The position numbers and the translations under genes were made by a program. The notes under the pieces were generated by a model, which worked only from the letters and a program-made list of their open reading frames with translations, was not told the origin of the DNA and did not search any database. DNA of 64,000 nucleotides from Paenibacillus massiliensis 2301065 = DSM 16942 (GTDB lineage Bacteria; Bacillota; Bacilli; Paenibacillales; Paenibacillaceae): assembly GCF_000377505.1 (NCBI RefSeq), contig NZ_KB898186.1, forward strand, positions 124,001-188,000, in the 5' to 3' direction. This document shows, one piece after another, positions 37,655-50,891 of this stretch (positions are counted from its first letter, which is position 1; the number at the start of each line of letters is the position of its first letter).

Positions 37655-37678
37655 TGATATTCAAATGAGTTAGAGAGA

Positions 37679-37725
37679 AGGGCCATATCACTCCGCTACG
37701 GGGAGGGATATGGTTCTTTCTTTAT
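37679..37725 (+). terminator. Terminator after the PAP2-SLH gene
   Basis: GGGCCATATC..CTCC pairs with GGGG.GGGATATGGTTC, followed by a T-rich tail. Confidence 0.8.
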
Positions 37726-37915
37726 TTAACGGTTTTACCATACAATTTTTCTTAAAAATTTCGAAAAATTATTAAAATCTTTAAGTAATAGTGATACACT
37801 AATATCAAAATCATCCAGAAAGTTGTGTGTGAGTAGGTGACACACGGATTTGTTAGGCGACTAAGCAGGAGCGCAAGCATCCTTCCTGCAAATTGTAGGG
37901 GAGAAGGACGGTATA

Positions 37916-39436
37916 ATGAGTAACCGAGAATTGAACACAGACGTTATTTTAATTGGTGCCGGAATTATGAGTGCAACGCTGGGAGCACTGCTAAAGGAAT
38001 TAGTGCCGGAATGGTCAATATCCGTGTATGAACGGCGAGCCAGTGCAGGCGAAGAAAGCTCCAACGAATGGAATAATGCCGGTACAGGCCATTCCTCGCT
38101 GTGTGAGCTGAATTACACCGTAGAACAACCGGATGGATCTATTGATATAAGCAAGGCTATCAAGGTCAATGAAGAGTATCAATTTTCGAAGCAATTTTGG
38201 TCATATCTTGTGAGCAGCAACCGGATTTCAGATCCGCGAGACTTTATCGTACCCGTACCACATATGAGCTTTGTGCAGGGCGAACAAGATGTGATTTTTT
38301 TAAAGAAGCGTTTTGAAGCGCTTTCAGAAAATCCGTTGTTCGAAGGCATGGAATTTACAGACGACCCGGCCAAGCTGGCTGAGTGGATTCCGCTAATGAT
38401 GGAGAATCGGGTAAGTAACCGACCGCTAGCAGCGACCAAGATCGACTCTGGTACAGATGTTAACTTTGGCGCTTTAACGCGCATACTATTCAAGCATCTG
38501 CAGCAGAGCAACGTGAACATTCATTATAATCATCAGATCGAAGATATAACACGGAATGCAGAAGGCCTGTGGGAGCTGAAGGTGAAAAATCTGGAAAGCG
38601 GTGTCACAGAGCGTCGCTCCGCCCGATTTGTCTTCATCGGCGGCGGTGGCGGCAGTCTTCATTTGCTCCAGAAATCGGGTATTCCAGAAGGCAGAGGAGT
38701 TGGAGGGTTCCCGGTTAGCGGGCTCTTCATGGTATGTAAGAAGCCGGAGATCGTTGCCAAGCATCGTGCCAAGGTCTATGGAAAAGCCTCCGTCGGTGCA
38801 CCGCCAATGTCTGTACCGCATCTGGATACACGAGTGATCGATAAGAAGGAGCTATTGTTCTTTGGGCCTTTTGCAGGATTCTCACCCAAATTCCTGAAGT
38901 TCGGCTCTATCCTGGATCTGCTCACCTCTGTCAAGCACGATAATCTGCTGACGATGCTGGCGGCAGGTGCGAAGAACTTCCAGTTGACCAAGTATCTCAT
39001 CGGGCAAGTCATGCTATCCAAGGAGCAACGCATGGAAGCTCTGCGTGAATTTGTGCCTGATGCGAAAAGTGAAGATTGGGAGCTGGTCGTCGCAGGCCAA
39101 CGCGTGCAGATTATCAAGGATACGCCAGCCGGTCGCGGGACGCTTCAATTCGGTACAGAGGTCATCAGCGCAGCAGATGGCTCGATCGCTGCTCTGCTGG
39201 GAGCCTCGCCAGGTGCATCAACAGCAGTCTCCGTTATGCTGGAGGTCATTCAAAAATGCTTCCCGCAGCAGCTGCCTGCCTGGGAGGCGAAGATCAAGGA
39301 GATGATCCCGTCGTATGGGGTGTCCTTGTCCAAAAATCCGGAGCTTCTGCAGGAGATACACAGAAATACCAATCGTGCGCTGGCATTGACCAACGAAACA
39401 TGGGAGCAAGAGGAGAAGAAGGCGGTCAGCAATTAA
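37916..39436 (+). CDS. mqo: Malate:quinone oxidoreductase
   Basis: 506 residues, normal length. FAD-binding motif at the N-terminus ([21 protein letters not shown]), then the family blocks [20 protein letters not shown] and [21 protein letters not shown], and a C-terminal [24 protein letters not shown] (split here across two conserved motifs). Peripheral membrane flavoprotein oxidising malate to oxaloacetate and passing electrons to menaquinone, an alternative to NAD-linked malate dehydrogenase in the TCA cycle. ATG preceded by GGGGAGAAGG. Monocistronic. Confidence 0.95.
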   Translation: MSNRELNTDVILIGAGIMSATLGALLKELVPEWSISVYERRASAGEESSNEWNNAGTGHSSLCELNYTVEQPDGSIDISKAIKVNEEYQFSKQFWSYLVSSNRISDPRDFIVPVPHMSFVQGEQDVIFLKKRFEALSENPLFEGMEFTDDPAKLAEWIPLMMENRVSNRPLAATKIDSGTDVNFGALTRILFKHLQQSNVNIHYNHQIEDITRNAEGLWELKVKNLESGVTERRSARFVFIGGGGGSLHLLQKSGIPEGRGVGGFPVSGLFMVCKKPEIVAKHRAKVYGKASVGAPPMSVPHLDTRVIDKKELLFFGPFAGFSPKFLKFGSILDLLTSVKHDNLLTMLAAGAKNFQLTKYLIGQVMLSKEQRMEALREFVPDAKSEDWELVVAGQRVQIIKDTPAGRGTLQFGTEVISAADGSIAALLGASPGASTAVSVMLEVIQKCFPQQLPAWEAKIKEMIPSYGVSLSKNPELLQEIHRNTNRALALTNETWEQEEKKAVSN

Positions 39437-39494
39437 TTAAATCATGCTCCATTGGGAGCGTGGATATACACATCTTAGAGGGTGTGGCACGAAG

Positions 39495-39516
39495 GAGGGG
39501 GGAGCCCCTCTTTTTT
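39495..39516 (+). terminator. Terminator after mqo
   Basis: GAGGGG / CCCCTC hairpin with GGAG loop followed by six T. Confidence 0.88.
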
Positions 39517-39708
39517 GTTGTTTCTTCAATATTATTGATATGATGGTTGGAGTGACGAGCAATTCTAGAACGGTTAGTGACGATTATGCTGATTATAATT
39601 AGTCACGTTGGTGTGCTCATCCTACGTCACGGCTGCCTGCCGTATGGTGCATGAAATGTCGGAAAGGGCGACATTGCCTTTGCTATGCTTGATTAGGGAG
39701 GTGCTGAC

Positions 39709-40590
39709 ATGGATTCATTGGGGCAATTGAACAAAGCGTTGGATTACATTGAGGCGAATTTGACAGAGTCTGTGGATTATAAGGAGGCGGCCAAGATCGC
39801 CTGCTGCTCTGAATACCACTTTACACGAATGTTCTCATTTCTTGCGGGTATACCTCTGTCCGAATATATTCGGCGGCGACGCCTGACACTGGCTGCTTCG
39901 GAGCTAAGCCGGGGGAACAACAGAATCATAGATGTTGCGTTGAAGTATGGATATACCTCGCCAGACTCCTTTACGAGAGCCTTCCAGGTCTTGCATGGTA
40001 TCACGCCCTCGGAAGCCAGAGTTCATGGTCAGCCGCTGAAAGCCTTCCCGAGAATGACATTTCAGTTAACGATCAGAGGAGGCAGTGAGATGAACTATCG
40101 TTTGGAAGACAAGGAAGCTTTTCGCATTGTAGGAATCAGGAAAAGGGTCCCGATCCAATTTCACGGTGTCAACCCTGAGATCGCCGCCATGTATGCGACC
40201 TTGACACCTGCATGGATTGCCGAGATCAAGGAGCTGTCAAATATGGAACCAGCAGGACTAATTAGTGCATCTATTCATTTCAGTGATGGACGAATGGAAG
40301 AGAAGGGAGAACTCGATCATTATATTGGTGCCGCCACGACAGAGCATGCGCCAGAGGGAATGGATCATGTCGAAGTGTCTCCCTCTACGTGGGCTGTTTT
40401 TACGGCGGTGGGCCCTTTTCCATCAGCACTTCAGGAGACTTGGGGAAGAATCTACGCTGAATGGTTCCCGTCCTCGGATTATGAGCTGAGCGAGGGGCCG
40501 GAGATGCTCTGGAATGAGCACAAGGATACTTCTTCGCCTAACTACAAAAGTGAGATATGGATTCCTGTTCGCAAAAAACGTCAGCAGTAG
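39709..40590 (+). CDS. AraC-family regulator with GyrI-like effector domain
   Basis: 293 residues. N-terminal double HTH (about 8-105: [25 protein letters not shown], then [20 protein letters not shown]) followed by a GyrI/BmrR-type ligand domain (about 120-293, [21 protein letters not shown] ... [10 protein letters not shown] split here), the MarA/Rob-like layout. Likely binds amphipathic or toxic small molecules and activates resistance genes; no target adjoins it. Ribosome site GGGAGGTG. Confidence 0.92.
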   Translation: MDSLGQLNKALDYIEANLTESVDYKEAAKIACCSEYHFTRMFSFLAGIPLSEYIRRRRLTLAASELSRGNNRIIDVALKYGYTSPDSFTRAFQVLHGITPSEARVHGQPLKAFPRMTFQLTIRGGSEMNYRLEDKEAFRIVGIRKRVPIQFHGVNPEIAAMYATLTPAWIAEIKELSNMEPAGLISASIHFSDGRMEEKGELDHYIGAATTEHAPEGMDHVEVSPSTWAVFTAVGPFPSALQETWGRIYAEWFPSSDYELSEGPEMLWNEHKDTSSPNYKSEIWIPVRKKRQQ

Positions 40591-40902
40591 CTCTATCCTG
40601 CATAGCGGTATAGCAACATCAATTGCGCTCATTCCACGAGGGATGGGCGTTTTGGCATGCTCGTGCACTCATGGATCGTAGCTGTATTCCTGCTGTGGTG
40701 GTAGCTTCTGCATGTCTGGGCTCTGTGAGGCTGCAAGGTACTAGTCGTTATAAAATGTTCTGAAGAATTGGCAGGGGGATATGAATGTGTCATGGCGGTC
40801 TATTAGATACCCAAGCCTTCCTACGAAATATGCATAGTATATAGAGAACTCAAAAAGAACCAGAGTTCGACAAGCGAAGTCTAATCATGGGGGGGAGATG
40901 GG
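40591..40902. other. 312-bp region: terminator and inverted repeat
   Basis: No gene. A terminator serves the AraC/GyrI gene. An inverted repeat GAACTC-N11-GAGTTC lies at 40846-40868, 35 bp upstream of the nucleotidyltransferase, and could be an operator or leader stem. Confidence 0.55.
40626..40653 (+). terminator. Terminator after the AraC/GyrI gene
   Basis: Ten-bp stem CGCTCATTCC / GGGATGGGCG with ACGA loop and TTTT. Confidence 0.8.
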
Positions 40903-41943
40903 ATGAAAGGGTTAATCTTGTGTGCCGGACGCGGGACAAGACTCCAGCCTTCCACGTATACCAAGCCCAAGTGCATGTTGCCTGTCAATGGAGAGTATAT
41001 TCTGGTATCAATCATCAAGCGACTGATTGCTGTGGGAATTAGTGAGATTGGCATCGTGGTAAGCCCTTTACAGAGCGAAATTCAAGAGACGATCGGGACG
41101 GGGGAGCGCTGGAACGCATCGATCACCTACCTCCAGCAAAAAGAAGCGAAGGGATTGGCGGATGCCGTCAGATGTGCGCAGTCATTTGTAGCGGACTCAC
41201 CCTTTTTGTTGATGCTTGGCGACAATGTGTACGATGGGGAACTGTTGCCACTGATTCAATCGCTGGAGAACAGGAAGGCGGCGGCTTCCATATTGCTGCA
41301 GCAGGTGAAGGACCCGCGTCAATTCGGGGTAGCGGTCGTCCGGGAGGGACGGATCATTCATCTTGAAGAGAAGCCTAGTGTTCCCCAGTCTGATCTGGCT
41401 ATCATCGGTGTGTATGCCCTGACTGCGGCGATCTGGCCAGCCATTGAGCAACTGAAGCCATCTGCACGCGGTGAATACGAGATGACTGACGCGATCCAAC
41501 GGCTGATTGCAGGGGACAAGCATGTAGCTTACAGTATTACTTCAGCTCGATTTTTTGATATAGGTACACATGAACGTTGGCTTGAGGCCAACCAGTATAC
41601 AATGGATCAGGACCCTGATAATTTTACGAGACCAGCCCATCTGGACCCTTCAGTGCAGTGTATACCTCCAGTCAGAGTTGATCCGACGGCCCGTATCACG
41701 AACAGCGTCATCGGGCCTTATGTCTATGTTGGGCCAAGCAGTATTGTCGAGCATAGCATTCTGAAGAACAGTATTCTGACCGAGCAAGTGGAGCTGTCCC
41801 ATATTCATGCAGAAGATAGTGTATTCGGGTCTCGCGTACGGCTAAAGGAACAGACAACCCAAGCAAGTCCTGCGCGTCATATCTTGGGAGATCAGGCGAC
41901 GGTCACCAGAAGCCCATCCAATGTGAAGGATGGTTCAAAATAA
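40903..41943 (+). CDS. Sugar-1-phosphate nucleotidyltransferase (RmlA-like, long form)
   Basis: 346 residues. N-terminal nucleotidyltransferase: CAGRGTRLQPSTYTKPKCMLPV (split motif, about 7-28) with the NTP-binding G-x-G-T-R and Lys, then LMLGDNVYDG (metal-binding Asp, about 107). The C-terminal 90 residues form hexapeptide beta-helix turns (ITNSVIGPYVYVGPSSIVEHSIL). This matches long glucose-1-phosphate thymidylyl/uridylyltransferases rather than short RmlA. It makes an activated sugar, plausibly for the GT8 enzyme 119 bp downstream. Preceded by GGGGGGAGATGGG. Confidence 0.88.
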   Translation: MKGLILCAGRGTRLQPSTYTKPKCMLPVNGEYILVSIIKRLIAVGISEIGIVVSPLQSEIQETIGTGERWNASITYLQQKEAKGLADAVRCAQSFVADSPFLLMLGDNVYDGELLPLIQSLENRKAAASILLQQVKDPRQFGVAVVREGRIIHLEEKPSVPQSDLAIIGVYALTAAIWPAIEQLKPSARGEYEMTDAIQRLIAGDKHVAYSITSARFFDIGTHERWLEANQYTMDQDPDNFTRPAHLDPSVQCIPPVRVDPTARITNSVIGPYVYVGPSSIVEHSILKNSILTEQVELSHIHAEDSVFGSRVRLKEQTTQASPARHILGDQATVTRSPSNVKDGSK

Positions 41944-42062
41944 ACCGGGCATGCCTTGGGGATGAGTCCAATCCAGTGCTGGGGATACACATACCCTAAA
42001 GTATTCTAATGCATTAGACCATTATGCAAAAGAAAACTTCCAAGGGGTAGGTGATCCTGAGC

Positions 42063-43868
42063 ATGGTTGAGTTGGTATTAACGCTCAATGATAAAGACGG
42101 GAGCTACACGAAGCATGCAGGCGTAGTGCTTGCATCCGTGTTCTCCCACACCCAGCAGACACTGAATGTACACATTGCGCATGATGACACCGTTAGTGAA
42201 GAGAATATTTCGAAACTGATCCAGTTGGCAGAGGACTTCGGTCATAACATTTACTTTTATCGTGTAGAGATCCCGGAGGATCTTAGGGCTGTAGCGGCCA
42301 CTGTAAAGAAGATTAACTACTGGACGATGGCGAGCATGTTCCGGCTGCTGTTCACGAACTTTATCGAGGCAGAGCGCGTGATCTATCTGGATTGTGATAT
42401 TCTGGTCAGTCTGGACATCAATGAGCTATGGAGTATTGATCTCGGCAATCGCTACCTCGGTGCTGTTCTGGACCAAGGGGCCAACATGCAGGAATACTGT
42501 GCTTCCATAGGTCTAAACGGAGCGCGGTATTTTAACTCCGGGGTGATCCTGTTCCATCTGGATAACATCCGCAATCATCCGAGCTGGTATCAAGAAGTGC
42601 TTCAATTCATGCAGAGATACCCACTCATGAGATTGCCGGATCAGGATATCCTGAATGCGGTGTATGGTCCCAATTATCTGACACTGGCTAAACGATTCAA
42701 TACCTTCGCCTATGATGAGCTGGATCTGAGCAATAAGATTGTTCACTTCGCCGGCGATTCGAAATGGTGGGAGCCCGACTCTCCAGCATTTCCATTGTAT
42801 AATCACTTCTTATCCATGACGCCATGGGGTAAGGAGCTGCCGGCAGCCGAAGGAGTTCATACAGATCAGGCTGTTGTCCCTGTGGATGCACCTTCAAAAG
42901 TTGTACATCTTGTGGGAGAGTCGACGCCTGAAGCTCAGCAGGAAGCACATCATGCTGCAGTACAGCAGGCTGAAGTGCAGCACGCCGCAGCACATCTCGC
43001 TGAAGTCCAGCAGATTGAAGTCCAGCACGCCGCAGCGCATCATGAAGCAGTGCAGCAGATTGAAGTCCAGCATGCCGCAGCGCATCATGAAGCAGTGCAG
43101 CAGATTGAAGTCCAGCATGCCGCAGCGCATCATGAAGCAGTGCAGCAGATTGAAGTCCAGCATGCCGCAGCGCATCATGAAGCAGTGCAGCAGATTGAAG
43201 TCCAGCATGCCGCAGCGCATCATGAAGCAGTGCAGCAGATTGAAGTCCAGCACGCAGTAGCGCACCATGCCGCAGTACAACAAGCTGAAGCGCACCATGG
43301 TGCAATACAGCAAGCTGAAGCACAGCAAGCAACAGCAAGACATGAAGCAGCACAACATATAGTAGCTCAACATGCAGCGCAGCAAGCGGCAGCATACCAC
43401 GCAGCCGTACAGCATGAAGCAGCCCATCAAGAAGCCGCACCGCTGGTAGCAGCCCAGCATGAGGCCTATCATGCAGCTGTCGAGCACGTAGAAGAGCATG
43501 CTGCGGATGTGCACCATGCAGAGGCACAGCCTGTGGAAGCAAGAGCAACCATACAGCCAGCGCCTGTGCTGCCACTTCAGCCGCTCTCCATCGGGGTGAA
43601 GCCGCGAGTGGAGAAGAGATGTCCGGTGAAGCGGCATAGACTACTGTATGGCAAAGCACGGCGCTTGAAGATCAAATGGAGAAGAAAGAAATGGCTTCGT
43701 GCCAAAGCTCGTCGCTACGCGCGATCCCGTTCTGGCAAAGCCTTGGTAGTCGTGCGCCTGGGGCTGCTCAAGCGTCTGTATGCGAAGAAGAGAGCCATGC
43801 AAATTAGACAGCAGAAGCTGCAGAAGTGTGCATTGCGATCGCGTAGAAGCAAGTGTGCCCGACATTAA
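42063..43868 (+). CDS. GT8-family glycosyltransferase with repetitive and basic C-terminal extension
   Basis: 601 residues from ATG 42063 (AGGTGA eight bases upstream); an in-frame GTG at 42051 is the alternative. Residues 1-270 are a GT8 domain: start MVELVLTLNDKDGSYTKHAG, metal-binding DxD in VIYLDCDILVS (about 110), and FNSGVILFHLDNIR. GT8 retaining enzymes use UDP-sugars and act on lipopolysaccharide, wall or glycoprotein acceptors. The rest is unusual: about residues 290-500 are His/Ala/Gln/Glu-rich with a 15-residue tandem repeat, then residues 515-601 are strongly Arg/Lys-rich. Neither is part of normal GT8. The tail may bind acidic polymer or serve as a substrate for modification. Confidence 0.85.
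   Translation: MVELVLTLNDKDGSYTKHAGVVLASVFSHTQQTLNVHIAHDDTVSEENISKLIQLAEDFGHNIYFYRVEIPEDLRAVAATVKKINYWTMASMFRLLFTNFIEAERVIYLDCDILVSLDINELWSIDLGNRYLGAVLDQGANMQEYCASIGLNGARYFNSGVILFHLDNIRNHPSWYQEVLQFMQRYPLMRLPDQDILNAVYGPNYLTLAKRFNTFAYDELDLSNKIVHFAGDSKWWEPDSPAFPLYNHFLSMTPWGKELPAAEGVHTDQAVVPVDAPSKVVHLVGESTPEAQQEAHHAAVQQAEVQHAAAHLAEVQQIEVQHAAAHHEAVQQIEVQHAAAHHEAVQQIEVQHAAAHHEAVQQIEVQHAAAHHEAVQQIEVQHAAAHHEAVQQIEVQHAVAHHAAVQQAEAHHGAIQQAEAQQATARHEAAQHIVAQHAAQQAAAYHAAVQHEAAHQEAAPLVAAQHEAYHAAVEHVEEHAADVHHAEAQPVEARATIQPAPVLPLQPLSIGVKPRVEKRCPVKRHRLLYGKARRLKIKWRRKKWLRAKARRYARSRSGKALVVVRLGLLKRLYAKKRAMQIRQQKLQKCALRSRRSKCARH
43011..43255 (+). repeat. 45-bp in-frame tandem repeat in the GT8 gene
   Basis: Six starts of CAGATTGAAGTCCAG at 43011, 43056, 43101, 43146, 43191 and 43236, exact period 45. 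Each encodes QIEVQHAAAHHEAVQ. Copies are almost identical at DNA level, so recent expansion or homogenisation. Confidence 0.92.
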
Positions 43869-43877
43869 TCAGTGAGG

Positions 43878-44255
43878 TTAGTGCCGCTGAATGAAGCATG
43901 ACTCCCACGTCTTCAAGATACTGGCATATTGCTCGTGGTCAGGTTTGGCAAACGGCACACGCTCGATAACTTGCCGAATCACAGTAAAGAGGTCACTCTT
44001 CAGCTGCTCATCGCTGGTGTAGGGGGCTATACCTGCCGCATACTGAAAATAAGCATCGCGAGTAGGGAGTTCCTTCATTTCACCAGGCAATAAATCGTTG
44101 TCATCCGTAGCCATGATCAATACGGCCTCACCGAACGGTGAGGCCATTTCGACTTGCTCCAGCTTGTCCATTAAGCCCATCAACTCGGGAGTGATTCGGC
44201 GGTAGGCTTTCGTGTATGCTCTGTTTTTGGACACAACAGCGATAGAAAATTTAAT
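43878..44255 (-). CDS. Small protein of unknown function, probable ATT start
   Basis: About 125 residues, ends nine bases after the convergent GT8 gene. Not recognised. Reads KFSIAVVSKNRAYTKAYRR near the start and is mixed alpha/beta, acidic. A perfect-looking CAGGAGGGAA stands seven bases before an in-frame ATT at 44255, and no ATG/GTG/TTG lies at suitable distance; the next GTG is six codons in. I therefore place the start at ATT, a rare initiator. A longer frame from 44330 would place this ribosome site inside the coding region. Confidence 0.6.
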   Translation of the reverse strand: MKFSIAVVSKNRAYTKAYRRITPELMGLMDKLEQVEMASPFGEAVLIMATDDNDLLPGEMKELPTRDAYFQYAAGIAPYTSDEQLKSDLFTVIRQVIERVPFAKPDHEQYASILKTWESCFIQRH

Positions 44256-44381
44256 GGTAGTTCCCTCCTGAAAAAAGAGATTTGGATGCCGTATAATAAA
44301 AATTATAGAAATTTGGGATGGACGCGGCAAGGCTCAAGGTATAATGAAGAAGTGAAAATAGGTTAAAAGATATTAAAAGAA

Positions 44382-44419
44382 GCTAAAGAAGCTAAAAGAA
44401 ACTAAAGAAGCTAAAAGAA
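44382..44419. repeat. 19-bp A-rich tandem repeat
   Basis: GCTAAAGAAGCTAAAAGAA repeated with one change, preceded by a partial unit. Immediately upstream of the next small gene; supplies an AAGAAGGG ribosome site. Confidence 0.75.
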
Positions 44420-44436
44420 GGGTGGATACCACATCT

Positions 44437-44790
44437 ATGGAACCTCAATTCATCAGTTACAGGTTGGAGAGCGACGGTACAACCTACACGAATGAGAATA
44501 TTAACGCCTCACTGATTACCGAGTTAATTACCAATCTCGATCTACAGGAATACGTTGTGCTGGCGCCGTCCAGACCGATAGGGAATAGCATATATCTGCA
44601 AAGTGCCTTTATGCATGACGAAGGTCGACTAGTAGTAGAAACCCGACTGCAATATGAAGATGGTAGCTTCAAGCATTATAGTCACATCACAGATGATCCT
44701 CAAGAAATTATCCCTCTCTTCCTTGATTATTGGGGACAAGAGAAGCTTCCGAATCTCGATGGCTGGCAGGATATCACGCATGAATTTTAA
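44437..44790 (+). CDS. Small protein of unknown function
   Basis: 117 residues from ATG 44437 (AAGGGTGG 11 bases upstream); a GTG at 44422 overlaps the ribosome site and is less likely. Begins MEPQFISYRLESDGTTYTN. Predicted alpha/beta with alternating strands (LVVETRLQYEDGSFKHYSH) and an acidic, Trp-containing C-terminus (DYWGQEKLPNLDGWQDI), resembling immunity-protein-sized folds but with no recognisable signature. Confidence 0.65.
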   Translation: MEPQFISYRLESDGTTYTNENINASLITELITNLDLQEYVVLAPSRPIGNSIYLQSAFMHDEGRLVVETRLQYEDGSFKHYSHITDDPQEIIPLFLDYWGQEKLPNLDGWQDITHEF

Positions 44791-44932
44791 TTAGGAAATA
44801 TAGACAAATATATATTTATATGAAAGTCTTTCACTAACCTTGTCCTAATTGATTGCATAAGCACACAAAATGTTGTGATTGTCTCATGTTGCCGTAGCGA
44901 CAGGTCTGATATAGTGAAAGCGCAGTTCAAAT

Positions 44933-48979
<4,047 letters not shown>

Positions 48980-49059
48980 GACTAAGCAGGCTTGGACTAG
49001 ATGTAGTTATATATTTGAAATAGTTTGAACCTTGGTTTCAGACCAAGATAGTAGATGAG

Positions 49060-49131
49060 AATCCCCTTACAGAAGACGGTATCCTGAGAGCTATGGAGCT
49101 CAGGTACGGTTGAATGCAAGGGGATTTTGTT
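49060..49131 (+). terminator. Terminator after the galactanase
   Basis: AATCCCCTT pairs with AAGGGGATT, enclosing a second GAGC/GCTC hairpin; ends TTTTG. Confidence 0.7.
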
Positions 49132-49230
49132 CATATCAACAATACGGGCCGGCAAGCTGGCTCTATTTCTAGTTGAGCACTTGAAGCTGAATGATTGAAT
49201 CTAGTTATAGATACACGGATCAGTATATTG

Positions 49231-49244
49231 GTGAATATATTCAC
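49231..49244. promoter_or_regulatory. 14-bp perfect palindrome, operator-like
   Basis: GTGAATATATTCAC is self-complementary. About 195 bp before the HprK-like gene; the binding protein is unknown. Confidence 0.4.
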
Positions 49245-49438
49245 ATGAAAGTGGAAGTAAGCTATACTTCTTCTATAAAATAAGCAATACAGGGATAGAT
49301 TGTAGCGAGTTGACCTTGCCCCATAAGCTCTAGCGGGTCTTTACTAGGGCGGGAATTGTACATTGCCGCCTGTTTTCATATAGTATGTGTAATAACTATG
49401 TATTCAGGATACGCCTAGTCGCAGAAGGAGGATAAAAT

Positions 49439-50356
49439 ATGAAGTCAATCACCGTGCAGAAATTAATCGACACGTTCAAATTGGAGGTGCTTGCGGGAGC
49501 CAGTCGTCTGGATCGCACGGTTACGCGTCCACGTACGCATAGGCCAGGTCTGGAGTTTGTTGGTTACTTCGATTTTTTTCCTATGGAACGAGTACAGGTG
49601 CTCGGGCGTAAGGAAATCACCTATCTACTAACGCTTAGTGTAGAGGAACGCAAGCTACATATCGGAAATATTGTCAAATATCATCCGCCATGCTTCATTG
49701 TCACGACGGGACAGCAGGAGATCCCATACCTGCAGCTATTCTGCGATCAGGAAGGCATCCCCCTGCTGCGTACATCCGAGACGACGACTGAGTTCATGCC
49801 GAAGCTGGATAGCTATCTGGTGAAGGCTCTAGCTCCTGAAATGGCAATCCACGGCGTATGCGTCAATGTCTCGGGCATCGGCATCCTGCTTAGAGGTAAG
49901 TCCGGCATCGGCAAGAGTGAGACGACCCATACCCTTATCCGTCGTGGTCATCGCTTCGTGGCGGATGATATTGTGGTCTTGAAGAAGCTAGGACCTGAGA
50001 CGCTGCTGGGAACACACAATGAGACGACCCGCGAATTCTTGGCGCTACGTAGTATTGGGCTGATTAATGTCGTCAGGCAATATGGGCGGAAGGCATTCCA
50101 GGATGAGACGCGTATTGTGCTCGATATCGAGCTATCTCCATGGCGGGAAAATGCACTCAATAACGAACTTGAGGTCGTACCACAGTTCACGGAATATCTG
50201 GGTGTCCAGATCCCTCATATTGAGGTCCAGCTTCAGCCAGGACGTGATGTAGCGGGATTGATTGAGGCTGCGGCCAACAATTGGTATCTCAAGCAGCTAG
50301 GCTATAGTGCGGCTGAAGAATTCATGCAACGAATTCATGACGGAATGCAGTCCTAA
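49439..50356 (+). CDS. HPr kinase/phosphorylase family protein (divergent)
   Basis: 305 residues, the usual HprK length. N-terminal MurF-like half (RPRTHRPGLEFVGYFDFFPMERVQ, split motif) and C-terminal kinase with His in MAIHGVCVNV (about 138), Walker A in GKSGIGKSET (about 152-162) and RGHRFVADDIVVL. HprK phosphorylates HPr at Ser46 to drive CcpA repression. The signature loop reads ALRSIGLINV where authentic HprK has a RGLG/RGIG motif. It stands alone rather than next to lgt as in Bacillus. So it is either the true enzyme with drift or a paralog with another substrate. Excellent GGAGG ribosome site. Confidence 0.82.
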   Translation: MKSITVQKLIDTFKLEVLAGASRLDRTVTRPRTHRPGLEFVGYFDFFPMERVQVLGRKEITYLLTLSVEERKLHIGNIVKYHPPCFIVTTGQQEIPYLQLFCDQEGIPLLRTSETTTEFMPKLDSYLVKALAPEMAIHGVCVNVSGIGILLRGKSGIGKSETTHTLIRRGHRFVADDIVVLKKLGPETLLGTHNETTREFLALRSIGLINVVRQYGRKAFQDETRIVLDIELSPWRENALNNELEVVPQFTEYLGVQIPHIEVQLQPGRDVAGLIEAAANNWYLKQLGYSAAEEFMQRIHDGMQS

Positions 50357-50510
50357 GCGCTGTAGATATGGCTTGGTATAGCCGTGTCACTCTGATGTAG
50401 CCCAATAAATCCCCAATATGTCCACGGCTGTAGCCTGTAATGGTTCATATATTTCAGCCGATTATCTTGGCCAATGTTAATTGTGCAGTTGGATTGGAGG
50501 AGTCATAAGA

Positions 50511-50813
50511 ATGAATAGAAGGCACAGGCCAGCGATGATTCAGTGGCATCTGGATCCAGCTCGTTTTCCTGACGGTGAATGGCTCCTGGACATGATTGTT
50601 TTGCTTGGTGACCATGAGAATCGTCAGGATGGCAGGTCTGTGGGTGGCTCCTGGACAGTACTAGTACGAGTTATGGAGCGCAGCGAAGGTACATGGGATA
50701 CATTCGGAGATGTCGCCTTTATTACGGACGAGGCGCCGTGGCACCTCTTGACTCCGGGCTTTACTTTCGAGTTGTGGGCGGGACGTGATATTGCAACGGT
50801 CACCGTCATGTAA
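50511..50813 (+). CDS. Small protein with EF-Tu-domain-2-like C-terminus
   Basis: 100 residues, ATG at 50511 with GGAGGAG upstream. Begins MNRRHRPAMIQWHLDP; the C-terminus TPGFTFELWAGRDIATVTVM follows the beta-barrel pattern (F-x-L-W-x-G-x-x-I-A) seen in small EF-Tu-like hypothetical proteins of Bacillota. Function unknown. Ends 79 bp before the convergent AIM24 gene. Confidence 0.7.
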   Translation: MNRRHRPAMIQWHLDPARFPDGEWLLDMIVLLGDHENRQDGRSVGGSWTVLVRVMERSEGTWDTFGDVAFITDEAPWHLLTPGFTFELWAGRDIATVTVM

Positions 50814-50819
50814 GCACAG

Positions 50820-50872
50820 GGATGCCCAATGAATGAACCAGCTGAGGGCATCCGCTGAGTGTGTATTTTTTA
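50820..50872 (+). terminator. Possible terminator between convergent genes
   Basis: GGATGCCC (50820-50827) pairs with GGGCATCC (50846-50853); a T run follows 11 bases later, so efficiency is doubtful. Confidence 0.45.
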
Positions 50873-50891
50873 ACCTTCTCTTGAAAATAAT

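Larger units (their letters stand above)
48980..49438. other. 459-bp region: terminator, palindrome and leader hairpin
   Basis: No gene. Holds the galactanase terminator, a perfect 14-bp palindrome GTGAATATATTCAC (49231-49244), and a GGCGG/CCGCC hairpin followed by TGTTTTC (49348-49376) that resembles a weak attenuator before the HprK-like gene. Confidence 0.6.

Noticed and set aside
43011-43255. CRISPR array
   Set aside because: The 45-bp units are contiguous, in frame and identical throughout, without unique spacers or cas genes.
42697-43659. Long minus-strand frames across the GT8 repeat
   Set aside because: The 45-bp repeat lacks stops in several frames, so long shadows are expected; Leu/His-rich antisense product without a start signal.
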